Assembly: GCF_006335015.1 (NCBI RefSeq) | Contig: NZ_VDGT01000001.1 | Coordinates: forward strand, 310,001 to 374,000 | Direction: 5' to 3' | Source of the DNA: Streptomyces sedi | GTDB lineage: Bacteria > Actinomycetota > Actinomycetes > Streptomycetales > Streptomycetaceae | Length of the DNA: 64,000 nucleotides | Shown: one piece after another, positions 8,396-17,024 of the stretch | Layout of the letters: the number at the start of each line of letters is the position of its first letter | Numbering within the stretch: the first letter of the stretch is position 1 | Translations under genes and position numbers: made by a program | Notes under the pieces: generated by a model | What the model was told of the DNA's origin: nothing | Databases searched by the model: none | Seen by the model: only the letters and a program-made list of their open reading frames with translations

Positions 8396-8512
8396 CGGAG
8401 GAGACGCCGGGCGAACGACCGGGCGGGACCGGAAGGAGTAGCCGGTCCGTGCGCGGGCCCGGTGGTGAGGAAGAACGGGCGACAACGCGGCGATGACACT
8501 GGGGGAATTGCC

Positions 8513-9283
8513 ATGCCCACCGACCATCCACCCGTCGAGAACGGGCAAGAGAACGAGAAAGGGCCCCCCGCGCCACCGGAGGTGGCCGGGCTGCTCGACC
8601 TCCTCAGCCGCCATCGGGCGCCGGGCTCGGGCCGGGGGCCGATCACCCCGCTCCGTCAGGAGGGCGGGGCACTGCACGACCGGGTCGCGCGGTTGTGCGC
8701 GACGGCCGAGGAGCGCGTCGACGCCGTGCTCGCGCCGGCGCGCGAGCCGGCTCGGGAGCGGGGAACGCGACCGGACCCCGACCAGGGGCTCGACGACGCG
8801 TTGCACGAGGCCCTGGCACGGTATGGGGGACCGGCGCGCGTCAGGGGGCTGACCACTGGTAGCGACCACCTCGCACCGGGGCTGCCGGGCCACTGGCGCA
8901 CCGCGCCGCTGCCGCCGATGGGCTTGCTGCTGATCGACGGGACCACCGCACTGGTCCTGGTCGACTCGGCGCTCGGCAGGTGCGCGGCGCAGGTCGACGA
9001 CGCCACGCTCGTGGGCACGCTGCTGTCGCTCTTCGAGGGGCTGTGGCGGCGTTCGGCGCCGCCGGGCCTCCCCGGGTGGGACGGCCGGGGAGGCGCCCCG
9101 CTGACGCGTGCGGTGCTCAGGGCGCTGAGCGAGGGGGTGACCGACGAGACGGCCGCCCGCGAGCTGGGGATGTCGGTGCGGACCTACCGCCGCCATGTCG
9201 CGGAGATCATGAGCCGGTTGGGCGCCCGTTCCCGCTTCCAGGCCGGCGCCCTCGCCGCCGACCTGGGGCTTCTCGACGACTGA
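8513..9283 (+). CDS. LuxR-type HTH transcriptional regulator (second of a tandem pair)
   Basis: 256 residues with a C-terminal LuxR-like helix-turn-helix (LSEGVTDETAARELGMSVRT, RRHVAEIMSRLGARSRFQAG) that matches the upstream gene almost residue by residue, whereas the N-terminal 180 residues are much more diverged. The N-terminal half contains a short hydrophobic core (PMGLLLIDGTTALVLVDSAL) similar in position to the effector part of the paralogue. ATG 8513 has GGGGGA six bases upstream, better than the GTG at 8462. The likely history is gene duplication followed by change of the sensing half. Ligand and targets unknown. Confidence 0.78.
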   Translation: MPTDHPPVENGQENEKGPPAPPEVAGLLDLLSRHRAPGSGRGPITPLRQEGGALHDRVARLCATAEERVDAVLAPAREPARERGTRPDPDQGLDDALHEALARYGGPARVRGLTTGSDHLAPGLPGHWRTAPLPPMGLLLIDGTTALVLVDSALGRCAAQVDDATLVGTLLSLFEGLWRRSAPPGLPGWDGRGGAPLTRAVLRALSEGVTDETAARELGMSVRTYRRHVAEIMSRLGARSRFQAGALAADLGLLDD

Positions 9284-9289
9284 ACCTCC

Positions 9290-9309
9290 GGGGGGCGCGG
9301 ACGCCCCCC
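9290..9309 (+). terminator. Short terminator hairpin after the second LuxR gene
   Basis: GGGGGGCG (9290-9297) and CGCCCCCC (9302-9309) form an 8-bp stem with loop CGGA, starting 6 bp after the stop codon. Confidence 0.6.
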
Positions 9310-9333
9310 CGGTCGCCCACAATCGACCCCGAC

Positions 9334-9381
9334 CGTTCAGCCGTTCAGCCGTCCAGCCGTTCAGCCGTTCAGCCGTTCAGC
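9334..9381. repeat. Six tandem copies of an 8-bp repeat (CGTTCAGC)
   Basis: Six head-to-tail copies of CGTTCAGC, one with T to C (CGTCCAGC, 9350-9357). The array runs into the last codon and stop of the amidase gene on the minus strand (stop at 9377-9379), so copy number changes could alter the amidase C-terminus or its 3' end. It lies between the convergent LuxR and amidase genes. Confidence 0.9.
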
Positions 9382-10048
9382 CAAGCAACGCCGCGACCTC
9401 GTCCCGCAGTTGCGGCAGCATGTCGTGGAAGATGCCCGGGCACTGCGTGTTGCCGAAGTCCATGTGCCCGTAGATCTCCTGCGGGTCGATCGTGTACTGC
9501 GAGGCCGCGTGCGCGCACAGCTGCACCAGCGCGTCCCACTGCGCGGCGGGCGGCGTGGCGCCGTCGTGGTAGGCGCCCTCGTTGGCTATGCCGATGCCGA
9601 CGTCGTTCTGACCCGACGTGTGGGCGCCGAACACGAAGCTGCTGCCCCCGCGGAGCGTGGCGAGGCTGCGGTGGCGGCCCTCGGTGATGAACCCGCCCCT
9701 GCTGACCAGGAAGTTGTAGCCGGTGTCCACCCAGCCGTTGCCGTCCATGTGCAGATCCTGAACCCACTTGCTGTGCGCGTGGGCCTGGGCGCGGGAGAAG
9801 TCGTTGGAGTTCTCGCTCACCGTGTGGTGCACGATGATCATGCTGGGCGTGTAGTTGAGCGTCGATATCTCCCCCGACGGCGTCCGCGCGGCCCAGGCGT
9901 CCGTGGCGTCGATGGGCGGCTCGGCCACCCGCGCGCGGGACGACGAACGCCCGGCGGCTCGGGCGACGCCGGGAACGGCGGCTGCGGCGGTGACGCCGGC
10001 GGCGGCGGCGAAGAAGGTCCGGCGTCCGAGGGAGAGGTCACGTGCCAT
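9377..10048 (-). CDS. Secreted peptidoglycan recognition protein / N-acetylmuramoyl-L-alanine amidase (Amidase_2), Tat signal
   Basis: 223 residues. The N-terminus has a twin-arginine signal (LGRRTFFAAAAGVTAAAAV, probable cleavage after ARA near residue 32), so the protein is exported folded through Tat. The rest is an Amidase_2/PGRP domain. Zinc ligands are likely the first His of MIIVHHTVSEN (about 75) and the His and Cys of YGHMDFGNTQCPG (about 195-207). Such enzymes cut between muramic acid and L-alanine in peptidoglycan. With the GH25 lysozyme gene just upstream on the same strand (201 bp apart, with a terminator between), this forms a small cell-wall lysis pair. The last residues overlap an 8-bp tandem repeat. 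Confidence 0.88.
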   Translation of the reverse strand: MARDLSLGRRTFFAAAAGVTAAAAVPGVARAAGRSSSRARVAEPPIDATDAWAARTPSGEISTLNYTPSMIIVHHTVSENSNDFSRAQAHAHSKWVQDLHMDGNGWVDTGYNFLVSRGGFITEGRHRSLATLRGGSSFVFGAHTSGQNDVGIGIANEGAYHDGATPPAAQWDALVQLCAHAASQYTIDPQEIYGHMDFGNTQCPGIFHDMLPQLRDEVAALLG

Positions 10049-10195
10049 GGGGAACTCCTTGGGCTCTGCGGGGTCGCCGGACGTCAGGGAGCGCCCGGCG
10101 GGGTGTGGGGGAGGCTGCGCGGCCGTGCGGAAGAAAGCGGTGGCGTGCGCGAGAAACGGAACGAACGAGCGGTGCGGAGCGAGCGGAACGAATGA

Positions 10196-10227
10196 GCGGT
10201 GGGCCGGCGCCGGCGCCGGCCCACCGC
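10196..10227 (-). terminator. Terminator after the GH25 lysozyme gene
   Basis: A perfect 16+16 bp palindrome (GCGGTGGGCCGGCGCC then its complement, 10196-10211 and 10212-10227) lies 23 bp downstream of the GH25 stop codon. It has no unpaired loop on paper; a few central pairs would open. Confidence 0.75.
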
Positions 10228-10249
10228 GGGGAGCGAGCCAACAACCGTG

Positions 10250-11161
10250 TCAGGCGGTGTTGTTGGCGAGCGCCAGCAGCCGCTCCCTGGTCCCGTTGAA
10301 CTTGTTGCGGTCGACGCCGCCGGAGACGCCGCTCACCGAACCGCGGTCGGTGTACTGCCAGGCCGTCCAGGTCGGGAAGCCGGCCGGGATGGTCGGGCTG
10401 CCGGTGGTCCAGTGGGCCACCCACAGCGGGGCCTTCGTGGACATGCCCGACCAGTTGCCGGTGCAGGTGTTCCACCAGCTGGCGGTCGTGTAGATCACCA
10501 CGTCACGGGTGGTCCGGGACTTGTAGGTGTTGTAGAAGTCGTTGATCCAGGTGCGCATCTGAGTCTGCGACAGGCCGTAGCACTGGGAGCCGTACGGGTT
10601 GGACTCGATGTCGAGCACGCCGGGCAGCGTGAGGTTGTCACGCGACCAGGCGCCACCGTTGGAGGCGAAGAAGGTGGCCTGCGTGGCGCCGTTCGACACG
10701 TCGGGGCGGGCGAAGTGGTACGCGCCCCTGATCACACCGGCGCCGTGCGAGGCCGGGTAGTTGGTGTTGAAGCTGGAGTCGCGGAAGCTGGTGCCCTCGG
10801 TGGCCTTCATCCAGGCGAACTGGATGCCCGCGCCGCGCACGGAGGTCCAGTTGATGGACCCCTGCCAGTGCGAGACGTCGATCCCCTGAACACCGGAGGT
10901 GTCCATCGGGTCGATGGTGCCACCATCCCTGGCGTCCAGTTCACGCCCCTCGTGGATGGCGGTCCCCGCGCCCATGAACGCCTCGCCCTCGGCGAGCGTA
11001 CCGACGGCGGCGGGCACCTCGCTCGGCCCGGCGGCCGGCTCGGAGGCGTCGGCGGCGGCCGACGGAGTGGTGAGCAGCAGCCCGAACACGGCGGTGAAGA
11101 CACCACCCACGGTTGCCATGCGCAACCGCGCACGGCGGGTGAGGGAACGGGAGAAGAGCAT
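10250..11161 (-). CDS. Secreted GH25 lysozyme (1,4-beta-N-acetylmuramidase)
   Basis: 303 residues with a Sec-type signal peptide (basic start, hydrophobic ATVGGVFTAVFGLLL, cleavage near PSAAA at about 38). The GH25 domain starts at GIDVSHWQGSINW (about 93), continues with FAWMKATEGTSFRD, GAYHFARPD and VLDIESNPYG, and ends with WTAWQYTDRGSVSG. The Asp of DVSHWQG and the D-x-E of LDIES are the catalytic positions of this family. It is like Streptomyces lysozyme M1 and cuts the glycan strand of peptidoglycan. ATG 11161 is chosen because AGGAG stands seven bases upstream; the upstream GTG/ATG at 11179 lacks a site. Confidence 0.93.
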   Translation of the reverse strand: MLFSRSLTRRARLRMATVGGVFTAVFGLLLTTPSAAADASEPAAGPSEVPAAVGTLAEGEAFMGAGTAIHEGRELDARDGGTIDPMDTSGVQGIDVSHWQGSINWTSVRGAGIQFAWMKATEGTSFRDSSFNTNYPASHGAGVIRGAYHFARPDVSNGATQATFFASNGGAWSRDNLTLPGVLDIESNPYGSQCYGLSQTQMRTWINDFYNTYKSRTTRDVVIYTTASWWNTCTGNWSGMSTKAPLWVAHWTTGSPTIPAGFPTWTAWQYTDRGSVSGVSGGVDRNKFNGTRERLLALANNTA

Positions 11162-11559
11162 GACTGACTCCTGAAGCATCGAGGGGGACGGTACGGATCA
11201 GCTGCACTTGACGAGAGCACGTCACGTCAGAGCCAGTTTACGCACGTAGACCCGCCCCTCCGGAAGGGCTTTCCACGCACCCCACCGGTCTAGCCCAGTG
11301 AAGAACTCGCCCAACTGCACCGACACGACCCCGTATCGACGAACTTTCACCGCTTCGCCACCGAGCGCCACCGGGTGGCCACCTCGCGCCCCTCAACGCG
11401 CCTACCGAACACGGCACGTGACAGACCCTCACCCATCCGGCGCCCAACCCGTCCCAGAACTCGCGCTTATTCCACGCCCCAGACGCGCGGGCGGCTCACC
11501 CACCAGCGCGAAAGAGCCAACGGGGCGCGGAACACCGTCTCCGACACGCCATCACGCCA
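11162..11559. other. 398-bp intergenic region, nothing recognised
   Basis: It separates the start of the GH25 gene from the stop of the LLM oxidoreductase gene, both on the minus strand. Long open frames cross it but have no ribosome site, no start, and composition unlike the neighbouring genes. The GH25 promoter must lie in the left third; I could not pick a convincing one. Confidence 0.5.
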
Positions 11560-12537
11560 TCACGCCAACAAGAACGGAGCCAACCGCTCCAGGTCGTCCA
11601 CCGCCGACGGAAGGTCAGCCGTCAGCGGATGCAGCAGCACGTGGTCGGCCCCCGCCTCCAGGTGCTCCCGTGCGCGTGTCACCACCGACAGCGGCTCACC
11701 ATGCGCTAGAAGCGCGTCCACCAGCGCGTCGCTGCCACCGTCCACCAGATCGGCATCCCCGAAGCCAAGGCGCCGATAGCTGCGGTCATAGGCGTTTCCC
11801 CCATCCCCCCCACTCATCTCGTTCTCCCCGCCCTCCCCCGGCACGGGCCCGGAGCCGCTGGCCCTGCGCACGGCCCGAATAGCCTCCCGCGCCAGCGCGG
11901 GCTCCGGCTCCAGACTCACCGCCAAGTGCGGCACGACCAGCGGCCCCTCCCCCACCACCCGTCTGGCGAACGCCGTATGCGCCACCGGCTGGAGGAACGG
12001 GTGTACACCGTCGACCCGTTCACGCGCCAACCGCAACGCCTTCGGCCCGAGCGCCGCCAGCACCCGGGGATACCGGGCGCCAGGCAACGCGCGCGCCGCC
12101 ACAGCGTCCAACGCGTCAAGGTACTCCCGCAGCGCGCTCAAAGGCCGGGGCCCACCCGCTCCGCCGAGCCCCAGCACTAGCCGGTCCGGGTACGCCTCGG
12201 CCAGCGTGGCCGCCGCGGTGTGTGTCGCTGACGGCACCCGCGCCGCCACGTTCGCGATCCCCGCCCCCAGCACCAATCGGTCGGTGGCCGCAAGCGCCAC
12301 CGCGAGCTGGCTGAACACCTCGCGCCCCGCCGCTGGTGCACCCGCCGGCGGCTCCCCCGTCCAGAACGACCCGTAACCCACCCCCTCCAGCCTGCGCAGC
12401 TGCGCGCGGATGACGGCCACCGGCGTGGCGAGCAGGGTAGCCGGCGCGACCCACACCCCGAAGGGGCCGAGCCGCGCCCTGGCCCGTTCCGCCGTCCACC
12501 AGCGGTCGGCCACCCCGTCGAATCCCGCGCTCTTCAT
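11560..12537 (-). CDS. LLM-class F420/FMN-dependent oxidoreductase
   Basis: 325 residues of the luciferase-like monooxygenase fold, closest in feel to the TIGR03620 F420-dependent group of actinobacteria. Supporting segments are GFWTGE-like YGSFWTGEPP (about 55-64), LVLGAGIANVAARVP (about 89-103), RLVLGLGGAGGPRPLSALRE (about 119-138) and the C-terminal GADHVLLHPL. A Gly/Glu-rich insertion is visible at about 230-245 (PGEGGENEMSGGDGG). Start is ATG 12537. The gene is divergent from a TetR gene, and a palindromic operator lies in the 143-bp region between them, so it is the likely regulatory target. Substrate unknown. Confidence 0.83.
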   Translation of the reverse strand: MKSAGFDGVADRWWTAERARARLGPFGVWVAPATLLATPVAVIRAQLRRLEGVGYGSFWTGEPPAGAPAAGREVFSQLAVALAATDRLVLGAGIANVAARVPSATHTAAATLAEAYPDRLVLGLGGAGGPRPLSALREYLDALDAVAARALPGARYPRVLAALGPKALRLARERVDGVHPFLQPVAHTAFARRVVGEGPLVVPHLAVSLEPEPALAREAIRAVRRASGSGPVPGEGGENEMSGGDGGNAYDRSYRRLGFGDADLVDGGSDALVDALLAHGEPLSVVTRAREHLEAGADHVLLHPLTADLPSAVDDLERLAPFLLA

Positions 12538-12591
12538 GATCGTTCGCCCCTCTCACCCGCCGGCCGCTGGAAACCCGCCATCCGAAGACCC

Positions 12592-12612
12592 AAACGGAGC
12601 CTACCTCCGTTT
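12592..12612. promoter_or_regulatory. TetR-type operator between LLM oxidoreductase and TetR genes
   Basis: A perfect inverted repeat, AAACGGAG-N5-CTCCGTTT (21 bp in all), 55 bp upstream of the LLM start and 69 bp upstream of the TetR start. A further half site, ACGGAGG, stands at 12628-12634. Size and symmetry fit a TetR-family operator that represses both divergent genes. Confidence 0.7.
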
Positions 12613-12680
12613 CCGGGGATCTACCATACGGAGGCGGCCCTCTGCGGCCCAGAGGGAAGACGGAATGGGGAAGTGGAACA

Positions 12681-13253
12681 GTGCACGAGGCCAAGGGCCC
12701 GCCACGCCGCGCCGATGCCAGGAGAAACCGCGAGCGGTTGCTCGCCGAGGCGCAGGCGACCTTCGCCGAGCACGGGACACGTGCCTCGTTGGAACAGATC
12801 GCCACCCGAGCCGGCGTCGGGATCGGCACCCTCTACCGCCACTTCCCCACACGCCAGGACCTGTTGGAGGCACTGCTCGGGGCCCGCTTCGACACCCTGA
12901 CAGCCACCGGCCGCACGCTACTGGCCACCCGTCCGCCAGGCCCGGCCCTCACCGAGTGGACCCACTCCTTCGTCGCCGCGACCACCACCTTCCGCGGTCT
13001 GACCGCCGAGGTCGCCCAGCCCCTGGACGACGAGACCACCCGGCTGCACGCCTCCTGCGCCGCGATGCGCGAAGTCGGCACCGAACTCCTGCGCCGAGCC
13101 CAGGAGTCGGGAACGGTCCGGACCGACGTCACCCCCACCGAATTCTTCGTCCTGGTCGCCGGCGTCGCCTGGGCCCACGAGCAGGGCCTGCCGGACTCGC
13201 CGGCGCGCGTCGCCCGGCTACTCGACCTGCTCTTCGACGGGCTGCACCGTTAG
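12681..13253 (+). CDS. TetR/AcrR family transcriptional regulator
   Basis: 190 residues. The N-terminal helix-turn-helix is at about residues 15-60 (RRNRERLLAEAQATFAEHG, EQIATRAGVGIGTLYRHFPT), followed by an all-helical ligand domain. The C-terminal half resembles the TetR_C_29-type regulators (SBP-like, TPTEFFVLVAGVAWA). Start is GTG 12681 with a weak GGAA site upstream. It probably represses itself and the divergent LLM oxidoreductase through the 12592-12612 palindrome. Inducer unknown. Confidence 0.88.
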   Translation: MHEAKGPPRRADARRNRERLLAEAQATFAEHGTRASLEQIATRAGVGIGTLYRHFPTRQDLLEALLGARFDTLTATGRTLLATRPPGPALTEWTHSFVAATTTFRGLTAEVAQPLDDETTRLHASCAAMREVGTELLRRAQESGTVRTDVTPTEFFVLVAGVAWAHEQGLPDSPARVARLLDLLFDGLHR

Positions 13254-13336
13254 CGGGGCACCGAAAACGTGAGGCGCCGGCAGCAGCCGGGGCGCGCGGG
13301 CGCGGGAAGTCGGTTGTCCGCCCCCGCGCGCGCCCC

Positions 13337-13342
13337 TAGCCT
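13337..13342 (+). promoter_or_regulatory. -10 element for a leaderless transcript (gene at 13351)
   Basis: TAGCCT lies 8 nt before the GTG start and there is no ribosome binding site, which fits a leaderless mRNA starting at the GTG itself. Confidence 0.5.
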
Positions 13343-13350
13343 CCGACGGT

Positions 13351-14031
13351 GTGAACACCGTGGACGCCCCGCACGAACCGCTCTTCTCACGCGCCCTGTC
13401 GGCGCTGCTGACCGCCGTCGCCGAGACTCCCGACGAGGACTTCGCGCTGCCCTCCGGCTGCGCCGGCTGGCTGGTGCGCGACCTGGTCTGCCATCTGGTG
13501 ATCGACGCCCAGGACGTGCTGATCACCCTGGCCACCCCGGCCGAGACGGAGCCGACGGCGGACGCCGACAGCTACTGGCGTCTCCTCGTCGAGGCCCCGA
13601 CCGGCGACGCCCCGCTCGACGCGCTGATCCCCCGCCTCGCCGCCGCCTACGGCGACCCGGCGCTGCTCAGGTTCCACCTGGACGACGTCGGCTCCGCCGC
13701 CGGCCGCGCCGCCCGGCTCGCGGACCCGGCCGCCCGCGTCGGCACCCAGGAGATGGTGCTGACCGTGGAGGACTTCCTCTCCTCCTACGTGCTGGAGTGG
13801 ACCCTCCACCACCTCGACCTGGTCGCCCACCGCCCGACGGCTCCGGGGCCCGCCGCCGCGTCACTCGCCGCCGCGCGCGCCGCCCTGGAACGCCTCGCGG
13901 GCGCGGCGTTCCCCGCCGCGCTCCCCGACGCCGACGCGCTCACCGTCGCCACCGGCCGCCGCCCACCGACCGAGGCCGAACGGGAGGCTTTCGGCGACCT
14001 CGCGACCAGGCTCCCGCTCGTCCTGGGGTGA
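13351..14031 (+). CDS. TIGR03083-type mycothiol-dependent maleylpyruvate isomerase-like protein
   Basis: 226 residues of the DinB/MDMPI fold. The N-terminal helix has the family signature SGCAGWLVRDLVCHLVIDAQ (about 35-54); further metal-ligand His residues occur in LEWTLHHLDLVAH (about 148-160). The C-terminal part (about 165-226) resembles the MDMPI C-terminal domain and ends near the typical DLATRLPLVLG. Members use mycothiol or another thiol and bind a divalent metal. The GTG start has no Shine-Dalgarno sequence but a -10 at 13337-13342, so the message is probably leaderless. It stands alone. It is a distant relative of the gene at 1832 but not a recent duplicate. Function unknown. Confidence 0.8.
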   Translation: MNTVDAPHEPLFSRALSALLTAVAETPDEDFALPSGCAGWLVRDLVCHLVIDAQDVLITLATPAETEPTADADSYWRLLVEAPTGDAPLDALIPRLAAAYGDPALLRFHLDDVGSAAGRAARLADPAARVGTQEMVLTVEDFLSSYVLEWTLHHLDLVAHRPTAPGPAAASLAAARAALERLAGAAFPAALPDADALTVATGRRPPTEAEREAFGDLATRLPLVLG

Positions 14032-14177
14032 GCCGGCGCCCTCCGAGGAAACGTCCGCGCCCCGTGCACGTGCCTCCCCGGGGGAAGCGTTCCGCCGGCC
14101 GTAGACCTCCAGGCCTACGCCGAAGTCAACCGCGGGTGTGACGCCTTCGCCCACTCCCGGAACCTAGCGTGACCCGC

Positions 14178-16100
14178 GTGAAGAGGTCAGCGATCAACAA
14201 GGTGTGGAAGAGCAGGCGGTTCGCCGCGACCGCAGCCGCTTTCACCGTGCTCGGTGCCGGAGCCGCCGTCGGCGTCGAGCGGAACGGACGGACGGACGAT
14301 CCGGCCCACGACACGGCGCGCCACCCCTGCGCCGAGGCGACCGAACAGTGCGACGGCACGCTCGACGTGCCGCTGAACTGGGCGGAGCCGGAAGGGCGGA
14401 CGATCGAGGCGGGCTTCGCCTGGGTGCCGCGCGCGGGCCGGTCGAGCCCGGCGACAGGTACGGTTCTGGTCCACCCCGGCGGGTTCGGTGCCTATACCGG
14501 GGGCACGGAGGTCTTCCGCGAACTGCTCGGCCCGGCGCTCGACCATCTGAACCTGCTGGTCGTCGACATGCGTGGCACCGGAACGTCCAGCCCGCTGCGC
14601 TGCCCGGGGCTCGACGTGCGCGACCCGGCGACGATTGCGTCGTGCGCCGAACAACTGGGCCCCGACCGGGACTTCTACGCGACCGATCAGGCCGTCGCCG
14701 ACATCGACGCGATCAGGGACGCGCTCGGCGTGGAGCGGCTCAGCTTCTACGGCAGCTCGTACGGCACCGTGTACGCCCAGGCCTACGCCACCCGGTTCCC
14801 CGACCGCACCGCGGCCGTTCTCCTGGACAGCCCCGACCTGATGCGCCCCGAGGGGTACGGCCGCGCGCTCGCCGTGGACTCCTTCGGGCGCGGCCTCGCC
14901 GACCTGGACATGGTGTGCGAACGTTCCGTCGCCTACCGGGAGCTTCCGGGCAGCGCGGACGACAGGCTCGCCTCCCTCGTGGAGCTGCTGCGTGAGAGGC
15001 CAGACGAGCGGGTGCCGCTGGAGGCCCTCGCGCAGGTCGTCCAGAAGAAGGGCGGGGACGCGGTGATCGGCCGGGAGATCAACGCGGCGGTCGCCGCCTA
15101 TCTCGACGGCGACCCGGCGCCGCTGCACCGGCTGGCGCTGCCGGTGCTCGACATCGTGCAGCAGCCGGGGGTGCCGATCAACGAGGACGACACCGCCGCT
15201 CTTCCCTACAGCTGCGGCGACTTCACCTACCCGTTCGACCGCGAAGCCCCCGCGGCTGAGCGTCAGCGGCAACTCGACGAGAACTACGCGAACGAGCGGC
15301 CCGTCGCCCCCTTCACCGTCGAGGAGGTCTTCGGTTTCACCGGCGGCTCCTACCCACAGTGGTGCGTGCCCTGGCCGGCCGGACGCGAGTCGCCGCCGAT
15401 CCCTCCCGGCGCCGCGTATCCGGATGTCCCCGCCCTGGTCATCGGCGGCGAACTCGACGGCGGAATGGGAGCGGACGAGGCCGAGCTGGTCGCGGACCGC
15501 TTCCCGAACGGGCAGGCGCTCACCGTGCCGTTCGGCGGCCATGTCGACGCGCTCGACGGCGCTGACCCCCACGGCGCCTGCCTGCGCGAGGTGGTGCGCT
15601 CCTTCCTCGCCACCCCGGAGCAACCGGTCGGCGAGCCGGGCTGCGACGCTGAGAACTACCGCGCGCTGGGCACGTTTCCGCGCGTCCTGGCCCAGGTCCC
15701 GCCCCCGGTCGGCCCGTCCGACGGGCTCGACCCGGCGGACGGGCGGCTGCTCGCCGCCGCCTTCGGCACGGTCGACGACGCGCTCTCCCGCACCCTGCCG
15801 GAAGCCGGCCTGGTCGGGCAGGAGGCAGAGCAGCCAGGGCTCCGCGACGGACGGATCACCCTCGACCGCGAGTCCGGCACCGTCGTCCTCGACGGAGCCA
15901 GCTGGGTCGAGGACGTGGCCGTCACCGGCGAGGCGCACGTTTCGGAGGGCGACACGGCCGGCGCCGACGTGCGGGTGGAGGCGGACGGCGACGTGGCGGA
16001 CGTGCGGTTCGACTGGACCACGCGCACGGCCGAGGACGCGGTACGGGTGACCGGCACGCTCGACGGCACGCCGTTCGCCGTCACCGTGCCGGCGCCGTAG
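14178..16100 (+). CDS. Secreted alpha/beta hydrolase, tripeptidyl aminopeptidase (SlpD/SlpE/TAP) family, with an extra C-terminal region
   Basis: 640 residues. An N-terminal signal (basic start, FAATAAAFTVLGAGAAVGV) indicates export; no lipobox is seen. The catalytic domain has the nucleophile elbow SFYGSSYGTVYAQ (Ser near 193), the acid in VIGGELDGG (about 425) and the His in PFGGHVDAL (about 455), and ends with a TAP-like C-terminal domain. Disulfide-like Cys pairs (C-A-E-A-T-E-Q-C near 60) fit a secreted protease. About 120 further residues (520-640, LLAAAFGTVDDAL onward) are beyond the usual length and look like a beta-rich module. GTG 14178 is preferred over GTG 14169 because TAGCGT at 14165-14170 gives a leaderless start. 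It probably trims peptides outside the cell. Confidence 0.87.
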   Translation: MKRSAINKVWKSRRFAATAAAFTVLGAGAAVGVERNGRTDDPAHDTARHPCAEATEQCDGTLDVPLNWAEPEGRTIEAGFAWVPRAGRSSPATGTVLVHPGGFGAYTGGTEVFRELLGPALDHLNLLVVDMRGTGTSSPLRCPGLDVRDPATIASCAEQLGPDRDFYATDQAVADIDAIRDALGVERLSFYGSSYGTVYAQAYATRFPDRTAAVLLDSPDLMRPEGYGRALAVDSFGRGLADLDMVCERSVAYRELPGSADDRLASLVELLRERPDERVPLEALAQVVQKKGGDAVIGREINAAVAAYLDGDPAPLHRLALPVLDIVQQPGVPINEDDTAALPYSCGDFTYPFDREAPAAERQRQLDENYANERPVAPFTVEEVFGFTGGSYPQWCVPWPAGRESPPIPPGAAYPDVPALVIGGELDGGMGADEAELVADRFPNGQALTVPFGGHVDALDGADPHGACLREVVRSFLATPEQPVGEPGCDAENYRALGTFPRVLAQVPPPVGPSDGLDPADGRLLAAAFGTVDDALSRTLPEAGLVGQEAEQPGLRDGRITLDRESGTVVLDGASWVEDVAVTGEAHVSEGDTAGADVRVEADGDVADVRFDWTTRTAEDAVRVTGTLDGTPFAVTVPAP

Positions 16101-16377
16101 GCGCGCGCGACGTGGAAGTCCGGCCCCTGGCCGGTGAGCCGAGGTCCGCCGGCCGGGGGCCGCCCGCGCGCTGGGCGTCGGCGCTTTCGTCGAGGCCGCG
16201 CGGGCGGGCGGCGTCCGCGACCCGCGGTCGCTCCCCGCTGTTCGTCCGGACGCTCCTCCCCGCGACCGCGGTCGTGGCCGCCGTGGGCATCGGCGCGCCC
16301 CGCGCGGCCGGGAGCTGGCGCGGGCCCGGGGCCGTCACCTTCGCCTCAAGAGGCCGGCCTGGTCACGCCCGGCAGGG

Positions 16378-16854
16378 TCACTCGCTGATGCTCCACGGCA
16401 TGACGATGCCGTACTTCCACAGGTAGACCGCGAGCAGCGCCCCGCAGATCACGAGGCCGACGGTCGTCAGGATGATGTTCCGCCGCCGCACCCTGGGGTC
16501 GAGCGCCCGCTGCGCGTACTCGGTGACCTTGCGCTTGGTCCAGCGCAGCACCAGCTGCGCCCAGACGAACTCGGTCGCCCAGATCGCCATCCCCGCGAAG
16601 ATCACCAGCCAACCGGGGCCCGGCAGGGGCAGCATGATGATGCCGACCACCACGACCACGAGCCCGACGATGAAGACCCCGACCTGCCAACACGCGTGCA
16701 GCGGGCGCGAGTTGCGCACGAACGACGGCGCGCGCGTACCGAGCGGCTTCTCGTCTGCCGGAACCGGGACGGGCACGGGTTCGGTGACCGTCCCCACCCC
16801 GCCGGGCGCGGCCGTGAGGCCTCCTTCGTCGCTCTGCGTATCGGTATGGGTCAT
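16378..16854 (-). CDS. TIGR02611 family membrane protein (PGPGW motif)
   Basis: 158 residues. Two hydrophobic segments flank the family motif MLPLPGPGWLVIFAGMAIWA (about 77-96), and a third segment lies near the C-terminus (NIILTTVGLVICGALLAVYL). The N-terminal 50 residues are polar and Pro/Val-rich. Members of this family (putative transmembrane protein PGPGW) are small inner-membrane proteins of unknown function conserved in actinobacteria. ATG 16854 is chosen; a GAGGAG stands 12 bases upstream, which is rather far, so the exact start is uncertain. Confidence 0.85.
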   Translation of the reverse strand: MTHTDTQSDEGGLTAAPGGVGTVTEPVPVPVPADEKPLGTRAPSFVRNSRPLHACWQVGVFIVGLVVVVVGIIMLPLPGPGWLVIFAGMAIWATEFVWAQLVLRWTKRKVTEYAQRALDPRVRRRNIILTTVGLVICGALLAVYLWKYGIVMPWSISE

Positions 16855-17024
16855 CGCGTCGGGCAACTCCTCGTCAGCAACCGGCACCGTCCGCCCGACC
16901 CTGTCACCAGGACACCACCCGAGCAAACCCGGGACGTCCGCCCCGGGCGCCCCGCATCTTTCCAGACGCCCAACCCCCCACGGAAGGTTGCGGACCACGG
17001 ACGGTCATTCCCGCGGCTGGCGCC

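Noticed and set aside
16112..16426. Plus-strand ORF of 104 codons before the PGPGW gene
   Set aside because: No ribosome site, overlaps the end of the TIGR02611 gene, and shows no domain; treated as non-coding.
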